From Ramlibacter agri (GTDB lineage Bacteria; Pseudomonadota; Gammaproteobacteria; Burkholderiales; Burkholderiaceae_C), in the NCBI RefSeq assembly GCF_012927085.1, contig NZ_JABBFX010000001.1, forward strand, positions 1,240,001 through 1,304,000: a DNA stretch of 64,000 nucleotides, read 5' to 3'. Position 1 is the first letter of the stretch. Every line of letters begins with the position of its first letter. This document shows, piece by piece, positions 38,110 to 45,264 of the stretch. The position numbers were made by a program, and so were the translations under genes. The notes beneath the pieces were generated by a model that was not told where the DNA came from, did not search any database, and saw only the letters and a program-made list of their open reading frames with translations.

Positions 38110-38958
38110 ATGACACGCGTCTGGCTGGTGACAGGATCTTCCCGCGGCATGGGCCGCGCCATCGCCGAGGCGGTGCTCGCGGCGGGCGACCGGCTGGTCG
38201 CGACCGCGCGCGACACGAGCAGGCTGGCGGATCTCGTCGAGCGCCATGGAGAGAACATCTGCCCCGTCACGCTCGACGTGACGGATGAAGGCGCCGTGGC
38301 CGCGGCGATGCAAACCGCACTGGACAGGTTCGGCCGCATCGACGTCGTCGTCAACAACGCGGGCTATGGCGACCTCGCACCGATCGAGGACACGCCGCTG
38401 TCCGCCTTTCGCCAGCAGATCGAGACCAACCTGTTCGGCACGATCATCGTCACGAAGGCCGCGCTGCCCATCATGCGGCGCCAGGGCGGGGGACACTTCC
38501 TGCAGTTCTCCTCCGTCGGTGGCCGCATCGGCTCGGTGGGCCGTGCGCCCTATTCGGCGGCGAAGTGGGGCGTGGAGGGCTTCTCCGAAGTCCTGGCGAA
38601 GGAGGTCGGGCCGCTGGGGATCAAGGTGACGATCATCGAGCCCGGTGGTTTCCGCACCGACTTTGCCGGCGCCTCCACGACCGTGACCGAAGGTGACCCG
38701 GCCTACGACGCCACCGTCGGTGCGGCGGCCCGCTTCCAGCGCAGCTATGACGGCCGGCAACCGGGCGACCCGGCGCGCGCCGCGGCGGTGTTGCTACAGC
38801 TCGCGGCCATGGAAAACCCGCCGTTGCGCTTGCTCCTGGGCAGCGACGCCGTGCGGATCGTGGAGGCCGCGGAGCAGGCGAAGCAGGCGGCGGACCTGCA
38901 GTGGCGGGCGCTGAGTGTTTCGACGGACTTTCAGGAGGCGGCCGGGCCGCTTTCCTGA
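38110..38958 (+). CDS. SDR family oxidoreductase
   Basis: This 282-residue classical short-chain dehydrogenase has the cofactor loop TGSSRGMGRAIA, NNAG motif (VVVNNAGYGD), catalytic Ser in FSSVGGRIG and YxxxK in YSAAKWG. The substrate is not evident. I chose the ATG at 38110, because the purine-rich aaagg then has normal spacing; ATG 38101 would abut it. The 3' end overlaps the convergent PsiF-like gene by 28 bases. Confidence 0.87.
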   Translation: MTRVWLVTGSSRGMGRAIAEAVLAAGDRLVATARDTSRLADLVERHGENICPVTLDVTDEGAVAAAMQTALDRFGRIDVVVNNAGYGDLAPIEDTPLSAFRQQIETNLFGTIIVTKAALPIMRRQGGGHFLQFSSVGGRIGSVGRAPYSAAKWGVEGFSEVLAKEVGPLGIKVTIIEPGGFRTDFAGASTTVTEGDPAYDATVGAAARFQRSYDGRQPGDPARAAAVLLQLAAMENPPLRLLLGSDAVRIVEAAEQAKQAADLQWRALSVSTDFQEAAGPLS

Positions 38959-39179
38959 ACGCACTTCTTCACGTTGCTGTTCTTGGCGGCGCCGGCCAGC
39001 TTCTTTTCGGTGGCGGCGGCCTCGCACTTCGCCTTGACGTCGGCCTCGCACTTCTTGACGAAGGAGTTCTGTGCGGCGCCGGCCAGCTTTTTGTCCTTGG
39101 CGGCGCTCAGGCAGCCGGAGTCGGCGGCATGCGACAGGGACGCGAAAGCGATGAGCGACAGGACGGCAAGCTTTCTCAT
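38931..39179 (-). CDS. PsiF-like small exported protein
   Basis: This 82-residue protein has a signal peptide (MRKLAVLSLIAFASLSHAA), followed by two tandem copies of a short Cys-containing unit, KKLAGAAQNSFVKKC and KKLAGAAKNSNVKKC, the repeat of PsiF-family proteins. The original PsiF of E. coli is phosphate-starvation inducible, and its function is unknown. A very good ribosome site (ggaggaatat) precedes the ATG. The gene's 3' end runs 28 bases into the convergent SDR gene. Upstream in-frame codons to 39233 are not needed. Confidence 0.78.
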   Translation of the reverse strand: MRKLAVLSLIAFASLSHAADSGCLSAAKDKKLAGAAQNSFVKKCEADVKAKCEAAATEKKLAGAAKNSNVKKCVQESGPAAS

Positions 39180-39262
39180 ATATTCCTCCAACTGTAGAAA
39201 TTCAGCGCATTTTTTCACATTCTTTTGGGACAAGAAGTCACGATGATGAAGTGGTGCAACTG

Positions 39263-39517
39263 ATGGTTCCTGAAAGCCCCATGGGCGACCCGCTCTCCCT
39301 CGGCCTGCATCTCCCCAGCCCCGCCTACCTGTTGGGCCTGATCGTCTTCAGCGTCGTCGGCTACGTCGCCTACCGCCGCGGCCGCAAGTCGGGCAACACC
39401 GCGCTCACGTGGATCGGCGTCGCCACGATGCTGTATTCCTACGTCGTGCCGCAGACCTGGCTGCTGTGGCTGATCGGCGCGGCGGCCACAGGCTGGATCT
39501 GGTTCGAGTGGAATTGA
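39263..39517 (+). CDS. Small two-helix membrane protein, unknown function
   Basis: This protein of about 84 residues has two transmembrane segments (YLLGLIVFSVVGYVAY, about residues 22-37, and YVVPQTWLLWLIGAAATGWIW, about 58-78) separated by a basic YRRGRKSGNT loop. It resembles no family I can name. The start is ambiguous: ATG 39263, ATG 39281 and GTG 39251 are all in frame, and none has a clear ribosome site. It ends just before the terminator of the convergent EF-G gene. Confidence 0.55.
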   Translation: MVPESPMGDPLSLGLHLPSPAYLLGLIVFSVVGYVAYRRGRKSGNTALTWIGVATMLYSYVVPQTWLLWLIGAAATGWIWFEWN

Positions 39518-39527
39518 GCGTGCGATG

Positions 39528-39558
39528 AAAAAAGGGCGCGGACCGAAGCCCGCGCCCC
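39528..39558 (-). terminator. Intrinsic terminator of the EF-G gene
   Basis: On the minus strand CCGCGCCC partner bases (39550-39557) and GGGCGCGG (39534-39541) form an 8-bp G/C stem with an 8-base loop, immediately followed by six T (A-run at 39528-39533 on the plus strand). This is a textbook rho-independent terminator, 9 bases after the EF-G stop. Confidence 0.88.
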
Positions 39559-39566
39559 AAGGCACA

Positions 39567-41570
39567 TCACGCCATCGCGTGCTCCGGCGCCAGGCCGTAG
39601 TGCGAGAACTGCATCGCATACTGCGCCCGTCCGGACGACAGTGCGCGCAGGCTGCCGATGTAGCCGAACATCTCCTGCAGCGGCACGTGGGCCTCGACGA
39701 CCGCCGCGTTGCCGCGATGGTCCTGCGCCCGCACCGTGCCGCGCCGGCGATGAAGGTCGCCGATGCAGTCGCCCAGGTACTCCAGCGGTGTGATGACCTC
39801 GACGGCCATCACGGGCTCGAGCAGCCGGGCGTCCGCCTGGGCGAAGCCCTCGCGCATCGCGGCCTGCGCCGCGAGCTCGAAGGCAAGCGCCGACGAGTCG
39901 CGCTCGTGGTACGAGCCATCCAGCAGCAGGACCGCGAAGTCGACGACGGGGTGGCCCGCCACCACGCCCGTGAGCGCCGCGCGTCGCACGCCTGCCTCCA
40001 CCGCGGGGATGAACTCCCGCGGAATGGCGCCGCCGGCGATCCGGCTCTCGAAGCGGATCCCTTCACCGCGCGGCAGCGGTTGCAGCAGCAGCCGGACCTC
40101 GGCGAACTGGCCGGGACCGCCGCTCTGCTTCTTGTGCACATGGTGCACTTCCGCCTCGCGCGAGATCGTCTCGCGGTACGCGACCTGGGGCTGCCCCACG
40201 GCCACTTCCACGCCGCGCCGCGTGCGCAGGTTCTCCACCGCCACCTCGAGCTGCAGCTCGCCCATTCCCGAGAGAAGGGTCTGCCCGGACTCGGCATCCT
40301 GGCGCACGCGCAGGCTCGGGTCCTCCCGCACCATGGCCTGCAAGGCCTCGGCCAGGCGCTGCTGGTCGCCCTGGGCGCGCGGCTCGATGGCCACGTCGAT
40401 CACGGGCTCCGGCACGACGATCTCCTCCAGCAGCACCGGGTGCGCCGGATCGCACAGCGTGTGGCCGGTCAGCGTGCCCTTCAGGCCCGCGACCGCGGCG
40501 ATGTCGCCGGCCACCAGTTCGTCGCGCTCGACCATCTCGTTCGCGCGCACTTCGTAGAGCCGGCTCACGCGTTCGGCCTTGCCCGTGTTCGCGTCCAGCA
40601 CGACGCTGCCACGCCGCAACGTCCCCGCATACACGCGCACGAACACCTTGGCGCCGTGGTCGTCGGTGACGACCTTGAAGGCCAGGGCCGCGAGCGCGTC
40701 GCCGCGGACGTCGCGCGCGATGTCGCCCGGCGCCGGCAGGTAGTCCACGACGGCGTCGAGCAGCGGCTCCACGCCGCGGTTGCGGAAGGCAGAACCGGCC
40801 AGCGCGGGCACGAAGGCACTGGCGAGCACAGCCTTGCGGATGCCACGCCGGAGCGCTTCCACGCTCACGGACTTGCCATCCACGAAGGCATGCAGGACGG
40901 CCTCGTCCACTTCGGCAACGGCCTCGACCAGCTCGGCGCGGCGCCGCAGCGCCTGCTCCAGCAGCTCGGCGGGCACGTCGGTTTCCCGATACGGCTCGCT
41001 CGCATCGTCCTTGTCCCAGGCCAGCGCGCGCAGCGTCACCAGGTCGACCACGCCGCGGAAGCCGCTTTCGGCGCCGATGGGCAGGTGCAGCGGCAGGACC
41101 TTCGCGCCCAGCCGGTCCCGCATCATGTCCACGACGCGGGCAAAGTCCGCGCCCACGCGATCGAGCTTGTTGATGAAGGCGATGCGCGGCACGCCGTAGC
41201 GGTCGGCCAGGCGCCAGTTCGTTTCCGTCTGCGGCTCCACGCCGGCCACGCCGTCGAACACGACGACCGCGCCGTCCAGCACGCGCAGCGAGCGGTTCAC
41301 CTCGATGTTGAAGTCGATGTGGCCGGGCGTGTCGATGACGGTGATGTGCGTGTCCTTCCAGCGCACGGTGATGGCCGCGCTCTGGATGGTGATGCCGCGC
41401 TTGCGCTCCTGCGGGTCGAAGTCCATGCGGGTGTTGCCCTTGTCGACTTCGCCCATGCGATGGCTTTCGCCCGTATAGAACAGGATGCGTTCGGTCGTGG
41501 TCGTCTTGCCGGCGTCTACGTGCGCGATGACGCCGATGTTGCGGAGGTTCTTGTTGTTGCGGGAGTTCAT
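39567..41570 (-). CDS. fusA: Elongation factor G (isolated, probably second copy)
   Basis: This 667-residue translational GTPase has G1 [11 protein letters not shown] (about residues 16-26), G2 [11 protein letters not shown]3 DTPGHIDF and G4 [10 protein letters not shown]. Domain IV contains [14 protein letters not shown], and a C-terminal domain V ends [22 protein letters not shown]. It is some 30 residues shorter than housekeeping EF-G. It does not sit beside rpsL, rpsG or tuf, so it is probably the additional EF-G found in many proteobacteria. It drives translocation and/or ribosome recycling. The start at 41570 has aagga 7 bases upstream. A leader of about 330 bases with a leader peptide, a terminator and hairpins precedes it, implying attenuation control. 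Confidence 0.92.
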   Translation of the reverse strand: MNSRNNKNLRNIGVIAHVDAGKTTTTERILFYTGESHRMGEVDKGNTRMDFDPQERKRGITIQSAAITVRWKDTHITVIDTPGHIDFNIEVNRSLRVLDGAVVVFDGVAGVEPQTETNWRLADRYGVPRIAFINKLDRVGADFARVVDMMRDRLGAKVLPLHLPIGAESGFRGVVDLVTLRALAWDKDDASEPYRETDVPAELLEQALRRRAELVEAVAEVDEAVLHAFVDGKSVSVEALRRGIRKAVLASAFVPALAGSAFRNRGVEPLLDAVVDYLPAPGDIARDVRGDALAALAFKVVTDDHGAKVFVRVYAGTLRRGSVVLDANTGKAERVSRLYEVRANEMVERDELVAGDIAAVAGLKGTLTGHTLCDPAHPVLLEEIVVPEPVIDVAIEPRAQGDQQRLAEALQAMVREDPSLRVRQDAESGQTLLSGMGELQLEVAVENLRTRRGVEVAVGQPQVAYRETISREAEVHHVHKKQSGGPGQFAEVRLLLQPLPRGEGIRFESRIAGGAIPREFIPAVEAGVRRAALTGVVAGHPVVDFAVLLLDGSYHERDSSALAFELAAQAAMREGFAQADARLLEPVMAVEVITPLEYLGDCIGDLHRRRGTVRAQDHRGNAAVVEAHVPLQEMFGYIGSLRALSSGRAQYAMQFSHYGLAPEHAMA

Positions 41571-41590
41571 GTCGGATCCTTCTTGCGGCC

Positions 41591-41644
41591 GCACGCATTC
41601 CTGCGTGCTGCTGCCGCCTGGTTGGCTGGTGCCAGCCCAGGCGG
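41591..41644 (-). other. Two stacked hairpins in the EF-G leader
   Basis: GCACGCA-TTCC-TGCGTGC (41591-41608) is a perfect 7-bp stem with a tetraloop. Just beside it CCGCCTG...CAGGCGG (41614-41620 with 41638-41644) encloses GGCTGG-TG-CCAGCC (41624-41637). Both lie between the small reading frame and the EF-G ribosome site, so they could limit ribosome entry or protect the mRNA. Confidence 0.65.
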
Positions 41645-41658
41645 GGATCCGCCCGGTG

Positions 41659-41757
41659 CTAGCGCGAGAGAGGGGTGCTGCGGCCGGAGCCCGGGCGCGC
41701 GGGGCTCTTGCTCCGGCGGTCGGGAATCGTGGCGATCAGCTTGTCGTAGGTGCGCAT
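41659..41757 (-). CDS. Small reading frame in the EF-G leader (32 codons)
   Basis: ATG to TAG, encoding [12 protein letters not shown] followed by a basic, Pro/Ser-rich tail ending STPLSR. It begins 17 bases after the attenuator T-run and ends 88 bases before the EF-G start. There is no clear ribosome site, although the preceding T-run is followed by gaaccc. It may be a second leader peptide or chance. Conservation in relatives would decide. Confidence 0.35.
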   Translation of the reverse strand: MRTYDKLIATIPDRRSKSPARPGSGRSTPLSR

Positions 41758-41773
41758 GGTCGGGTTCAAAAGC

Positions 41774-41809
41774 AAAAAACCCCGGAGGGCGGGTGCCTGC
41801 CGGGGTTTT
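41774..41809 (-). terminator. Intrinsic terminator/attenuator upstream of EF-G
   Basis: AAAACCCCGG and CCGGGGTTTT (41800-41809 with 41776-41785) form a perfect 10-bp stem with a 14-base loop. On the minus strand the stem runs straight into a T-run (six A on plus at 41774-41779). The hairpin lies between the leader peptide and EF-G on the same transcript, so unless bypassed it should stop transcription before the gene. The segment CGGAGGGC on the plus strand (41783-41790) is complementary to GCCCTCCG at 41828-41835, giving a possible antiterminator that breaks the stem. Confidence 0.78.
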
Positions 41810-41855
41810 CGAGCCGGAAGGCGCAAGGCCCTCCGATTCCGCGATCGAGGGGCGT

Positions 41856-41897
41856 CTAGGTGGCGATGCTCGCCTGGATCACGTTGAATTGCTTCAT
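41856..41897 (-). CDS. 13-residue leader peptide of the EF-G transcript
   Basis: ATG to TAG, encoding MKQFNVIQASIAT. It stops 20 bases before a segment that can pair with the attenuator hairpin and 46 bases before the hairpin itself, the usual geometry of ribosome-dependent attenuation. The ATG follows a good -10 box by only 9 bases, so the message is probably leaderless or nearly so, which may make its translation sensitive to ribosome state. No run of one amino-acid codon is present, so general ribosome stalling is more likely than sensing of one charged tRNA. Confidence 0.6.
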   Translation of the reverse strand: MKQFNVIQASIAT

Positions 41898-41906
41898 GGG
41901 AGCGCG

Positions 41907-41935
41907 ATTATGCGTATGAATTCGAGAACACGCAA
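41907..41935 (-). promoter_or_regulatory. Sigma-70-type promoter of the EF-G leader
   Basis: On the minus strand TTGCGT (41930-41935) and CATAAT (41907-41912) are separated by exactly 17 bases, a good match to -35/-10 spacing with a 5-of-6 -10 box. The predicted start falls within a few bases of the leader-peptide ATG at 41897. The site lies just downstream of the Bug gene that ends at 41954. Confidence 0.6.
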
Positions 41936-41953
41936 CGAGTAGGGGCATGCGCC

Positions 41954-42925
41954 TCAGCGCGCGGGTTGCGCCAGCTTGACCAGCGCCCCCGCCTGCTCGC
42001 GATCGGTCTTCATGAAAGCCGCGAACTGTTGCGGCGACATGGGCGTCGACTCGATGTAGCGCTCTTCCAGGAAAGCGATGAACTTCGGGTCCTGAAACAC
42101 GCGCACGAACTCCGCGTTCACGCGCTGCACCACCGCGCTCGGCGTGCCGGCCGGCGCGGCGAGGCCCCACCACACGCGGGCGGAGAAGCCGTCGAGTCCT
42201 GCTTCCTTCAAGGTGGGCACCTGCGGCATGGACGGCGTGCGCTTCTCGGCGGACACGGCCAGCGGCTTGACCTTGCCGGCCTGCAGCACGCCGGTGAAAT
42301 TGCCGATGCCCATCTGCGCCAGCTGGATCTCGCCCGCGGCCAGCGCGGTGCTGATCGGGCCGCCGCCCTTGTAGGCCACGCCGACGATGGAAGTCTTCCA
42401 CTCGTGGTTGACCCAGGCCAGCATCATCTCCTGCAGCGAGCCTTCGCCCAGCGTGCCGAAGTTCACCGCGGCGGGATTCTTCGCCGCGTAGGCGCGCAGT
42501 TCAGCGACCGTGGAAACGGGCAGCGTGGCCGGCACGAACAGGCCTTCGGTCACCTGGAACAGCTTGGCGATCGGCGCGAAGTCCTTCTCCGGGTCGTAAG
42601 GCAGCTTGGCCGTCGTGTGCGGGTTCAGCGACATCGAACCGAAGTAGACCGAGCACAAGGTGTAGCCGTCCGGCGCCGCGCGGGCGCAGGCTTCGGTGCC
42701 GACGATGGCGCTGGCGCCGGGCTTGTTGTCGATCAGGATAGGCTGGCCCAGCCGCGGCTGGATCTCCTGCGCCGCGGCGCGCATCACCACGTCGGTGACG
42801 CTGCCGGCGGCCAGCGGCACGATGATCCGGATGGCCTTCGTCGGCCACTGCTGTTGCGCGGTGGCCGTGAAGGGCAGCAGGGCCGCGAGGACGGCCAGCG
42901 CGCCCCAGGTGCGTCGCATTTGCAT
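41954..42925 (-). CDS. Bug/TctC-type tripartite tricarboxylate transporter receptor
   Basis: This 323-residue periplasmic receptor has a signal peptide (RRTWGALAVLAALLPFTATAQ), then WPTKAIRIIVPLAAGSVTD, GQPILIDNKPGASAIVGTEACARAAPDGYTL and VPTLKEAGLDGF, the standard Bug blocks. Such proteins bind small carboxylates in a Venus-flytrap fold and often exist as orphans without TctAB, as here. It is preceded 21 bases upstream by another Bug gene and then by the CoA-transferase-family gene. ATG 42919 is an alternative start. Confidence 0.88.
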   Translation of the reverse strand: MQMRRTWGALAVLAALLPFTATAQQQWPTKAIRIIVPLAAGSVTDVVMRAAAQEIQPRLGQPILIDNKPGASAIVGTEACARAAPDGYTLCSVYFGSMSLNPHTTAKLPYDPEKDFAPIAKLFQVTEGLFVPATLPVSTVAELRAYAAKNPAAVNFGTLGEGSLQEMMLAWVNHEWKTSIVGVAYKGGGPISTALAAGEIQLAQMGIGNFTGVLQAGKVKPLAVSAEKRTPSMPQVPTLKEAGLDGFSARVWWGLAAPAGTPSAVVQRVNAEFVRVFQDPKFIAFLEERYIESTPMSPQQFAAFMKTDREQAGALVKLAQPAR

Positions 42926-42946
42926 CGCTTGTCTCCTTGGTTGTCG

Positions 42947-43858
42947 TCAGTGCAGGTTCGAAGCGCTGCCGGCGCGCGGGCCGAGCAGGCGGATGATGCG
43001 GCCGAACATGGCGTCGTCTTCGGCCATGTAGCGCGTGAACTCGTCGCCGAAGCGCCAGTCCACGGTGAACGACGAAGCCTGGGCCTCGCGCTGGAAGTCG
43101 GGGTTGGCGGCCACGCGGCGCAGCGCGGCGACGTAGCGCTCGCGGATCTTCGCAGGCAGGCCCTTGGGCGCGACCAGGCCGCGCCAGTGCGCCACCGACC
43201 AGGGGATGCCGAGCAACTCCTGCACGGTGGGCACGTCGGGGAAAGCCGGATGCCGCGCCGCATCCATGTTGGCCAGCGCGCGCGCTTCGCCGCTGCGCAG
43301 CGGGCCGCGGGCATCGGTCAATGTGATCGGCGCGACTTCGGCTTCGCCCGCGATCACCTTGGCCAGGCCTTGCTCGCCGCTGAGCGTCTCGGCCCACTCC
43401 AGGCGGCCGGCGTCGATCCCCAGCTTGTCCAGCAGCCCGACCAGCGAAAACTTCCAGACGCCGAAGTTGGGTCCGCCAGAGCCGACGATGTTGCGGCCGC
43501 GGCAGGTTTCCAGGAATTCGGCCAGCGTCTTCCAGGGCGCGTCCTGGCGCACGATGACCGCCGCTGCTTCGACGAAGGGCACGGCCAGCGGCGTGTAGTC
43601 CTCGGGCGTGAGCGGCGTGAGGCCGCCGAACCAATGCATCATGCCGATCTCGCCGCTGACCTGGCCGATGGTGCGGCCGTCCGGCGCCGCTTCGGCGATG
43701 GCCGTGTGGCCGACGATCGCGCCGGTGCGGTTGACGACCTCGACGCTTTCGCCGAGCTCGCCTGCGAGATAGCGCGCCACGAGACGCGCCCGTTGGTCGC
43801 TGCCGCCGCCCTGCACATAGGGGACGATCAGCTGGATCGCTTGTGTGTTCATTGTCAT
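42947..43858 (-). CDS. Bug/TctC-type protein without a signal peptide
   Basis: This 303-residue protein starts directly with the mature Bug fold (QLIVPYVQGGGSDQRARLVARYLAGELG). It continues through VVNRTGAIVGHTAIAEAAPDGRTIG and FPDVPTVQELLGIPWSVAHWRGLVAPKGLP. No hydrophobic export signal is encoded upstream in this frame, and the next upstream bases are a typical G/C-rich spacer. It is either cytoplasmic, exported by a partner, or has lost its signal by mutation. It lies in series with the next Bug gene and the CoA-transferase-family gene. Confidence 0.8.
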   Translation of the reverse strand: MTMNTQAIQLIVPYVQGGGSDQRARLVARYLAGELGESVEVVNRTGAIVGHTAIAEAAPDGRTIGQVSGEIGMMHWFGGLTPLTPEDYTPLAVPFVEAAAVIVRQDAPWKTLAEFLETCRGRNIVGSGGPNFGVWKFSLVGLLDKLGIDAGRLEWAETLSGEQGLAKVIAGEAEVAPITLTDARGPLRSGEARALANMDAARHPAFPDVPTVQELLGIPWSVAHWRGLVAPKGLPAKIRERYVAALRRVAANPDFQREAQASSFTVDWRFGDEFTRYMAEDDAMFGRIIRLLGPRAGSASNLH

Positions 43859-43970
43859 CCCGCGCCTCCGGGCGCTTGTCTCCGCGGGGGATCGTAAGCA
43901 GAGGCCGCTGCCATGGACAGCGGGCGGGACGGATATCGTTTATTTGCCGCGTGGATATGCGCGGCGCGGC

Positions 43971-45224
43971 CTACATGCGCGCGCGCATCGCGTCCCAGGC
44001 GTTCGACAGCGCGTCGCGGTGCGCGGGCGCGGCGATGGCAATCAGTGCTTGCGCGCGGGCATCCATGGAGAGGTTGCGCACCTCCGCCCGGCCATGCTCG
44101 GTGACGACGACGTCGCAGCTCGTTCGCGGCAGCGTCACCAGGCCGCTGCTTTCGATGGCCGGCACGATGCGCGAGATGGCGCCCGAGCGCGTGGCCGCCG
44201 GCAGGCAAGTGAGGAAGCGTCCACCTGGCGAGCGCAGCGCGGCGGCGGCGAATGCGGGCAGGCCGCCGGCGCCTGCCAGCAGCGCGCCCTGCGCGCGCTC
44301 CGCGTTGACCTGCCCGAACAGGTCGACCTCGACGGCGCCGTTGATGGCGACGTAGCGCGGGATGGCGCCGCTGGCGCACGGGTCGTGCGTGGTCCGCACG
44401 TCCGTCATCCACAGGTTGGGGCGCGAAGCCGCGAAGGCCTGGAACTCCGTGTCGCCGAGGATGGCACCGGTGATGATCTGTGCGTCTTCTTCCAGGGCGC
44501 CGGCGTCCCACAAGGTCCGGAAGGCAGGCGTGAGCATGCCCGTGCGCAGGCGCAGGCGGCGATGGCCACGCAATCCTTCACCGGCCGCAAGCGGCACATC
44601 GCCGATGCCGACCTGCACCGTATCGCCATCGCGCACCAAGGCCGCGACGGAGGCCGCGATGCGCGCCTCCACCTCGCCTGGCGTCCCGGTGGCGTATTGC
44701 GTGATGGCGTGCTCGGCAAGCACCGCGCCATCCAGCTCCGACACGTGCACGCGGAAGCTGCCCGGCGTGCGCGGCATGCGCGGGTTGAGGTGCGCGATGC
44801 GCCGGCGCGCGCGCGGCCACACGATGGGCAGGAAGTCGCTGGTCAGGCCTAGGCTGCACCAGCCGTTGGCGTCCGGCAGGCTGAGTTGCGCGATGGCCAG
44901 GTCCACGGGCTCGCTGCTTTCCAGGTGCCGCGCGAGCGTGCCGTATTCCATCGGCAGCAGTGTCGCGCGGCCCTCGCGGATGCCCTGGCGCAGGCCGGGT
45001 GACATGAAGAAGCCTTCGGCGCGCGCGCCGGGGTGTAGCGCGAGATAGTCGATGCTGTCGATGCCCGGGAACTGGACGCCGGTGAAGGTGACGCCGTCCG
45101 CGCGTGCCGGGTCGCGGCGCAGTTCGTCCTGCAGCAGCAGCGGCTCGCTGCAGAGGGTGCTGGTCCACACGCGCTGCCCGGGGGCCAGTGCGTCGGACAG
45201 CCGGGGCAGTTCCGGGATTCTCAT
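43971..45224 (-). CDS. Acetyl-CoA hydrolase/transferase-family (CoA-transferase) protein
   Basis: This 417-residue protein resembles the Cat1/succinyl-CoA:acetate CoA-transferase and 4-hydroxybutyrate CoA-transferase family: VWTSTLCSEPLLLQDEL at the start, SLPDANGWCSLGLTSDFLPIV and VQVGIGDVPLAAGEGLRGHRRL in the middle. The AAALRSPGGRFLTCLPAATRSGAISRIVP and VVVTEHGRAEVRNLSMDARAQALIAIA blocks belong to the second half. The active-site Glu expected in an E-x-G-x-x-G context is not obvious by eye. It probably moves CoA onto an imported acid. It is divergent from the MDR gene, and operator A lies 10 bases upstream of its start. Confidence 0.8.
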   Translation of the reverse strand: MRIPELPRLSDALAPGQRVWTSTLCSEPLLLQDELRRDPARADGVTFTGVQFPGIDSIDYLALHPGARAEGFFMSPGLRQGIREGRATLLPMEYGTLARHLESSEPVDLAIAQLSLPDANGWCSLGLTSDFLPIVWPRARRRIAHLNPRMPRTPGSFRVHVSELDGAVLAEHAITQYATGTPGEVEARIAASVAALVRDGDTVQVGIGDVPLAAGEGLRGHRRLRLRTGMLTPAFRTLWDAGALEEDAQIITGAILGDTEFQAFAASRPNLWMTDVRTTHDPCASGAIPRYVAINGAVEVDLFGQVNAERAQGALLAGAGGLPAFAAAALRSPGGRFLTCLPAATRSGAISRIVPAIESSGLVTLPRTSCDVVVTEHGRAEVRNLSMDARAQALIAIAAPAHRDALSNAWDAMRARM

Positions 45225-45233
45225 CGCCGTTCA

Positions 45234-45247
45234 GTAAGCTGACATAC
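45234..45247. promoter_or_regulatory. Regulon operator A (GTAAGCTGACATAC)
   Basis: A member of the six-site dyad family GTAYG-N4-CRTAC. It lies in the 40-base gap between the divergent CoA-transferase and MDR genes. Its right half overlaps TACGAT, a possible -10 box for the MDR gene, whose ATG follows only 14 bases later. Confidence 0.6.
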
Positions 45248-45264
45248 GATATCCTAGCAAACCT

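Noticed and set aside
39180..39250. Possible small RNA or promoter in the AT-richer gap upstream of the PsiF-like gene
   Set aside because: The gap holds the PsiF ribosome site and some T/A-rich sequence, but no hairpin with a T-run or convincing -35/-10 pair that would justify an RNA gene.
41614..41652. A second full copy of the REP-like palindrome in the EF-G leader
   Set aside because: GGATCCCCGCCTG matches the copy at 20183 in its first part only, and the right arm differs. I treat it as a possible diverged relative rather than a repeat feature.
39525..41942. An 805-codon plus-strand frame opposite EF-G
   Set aside because: EF-G on the minus strand has all GTPase motifs, its own terminator and promoter. 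The plus frame even runs through both terminators.
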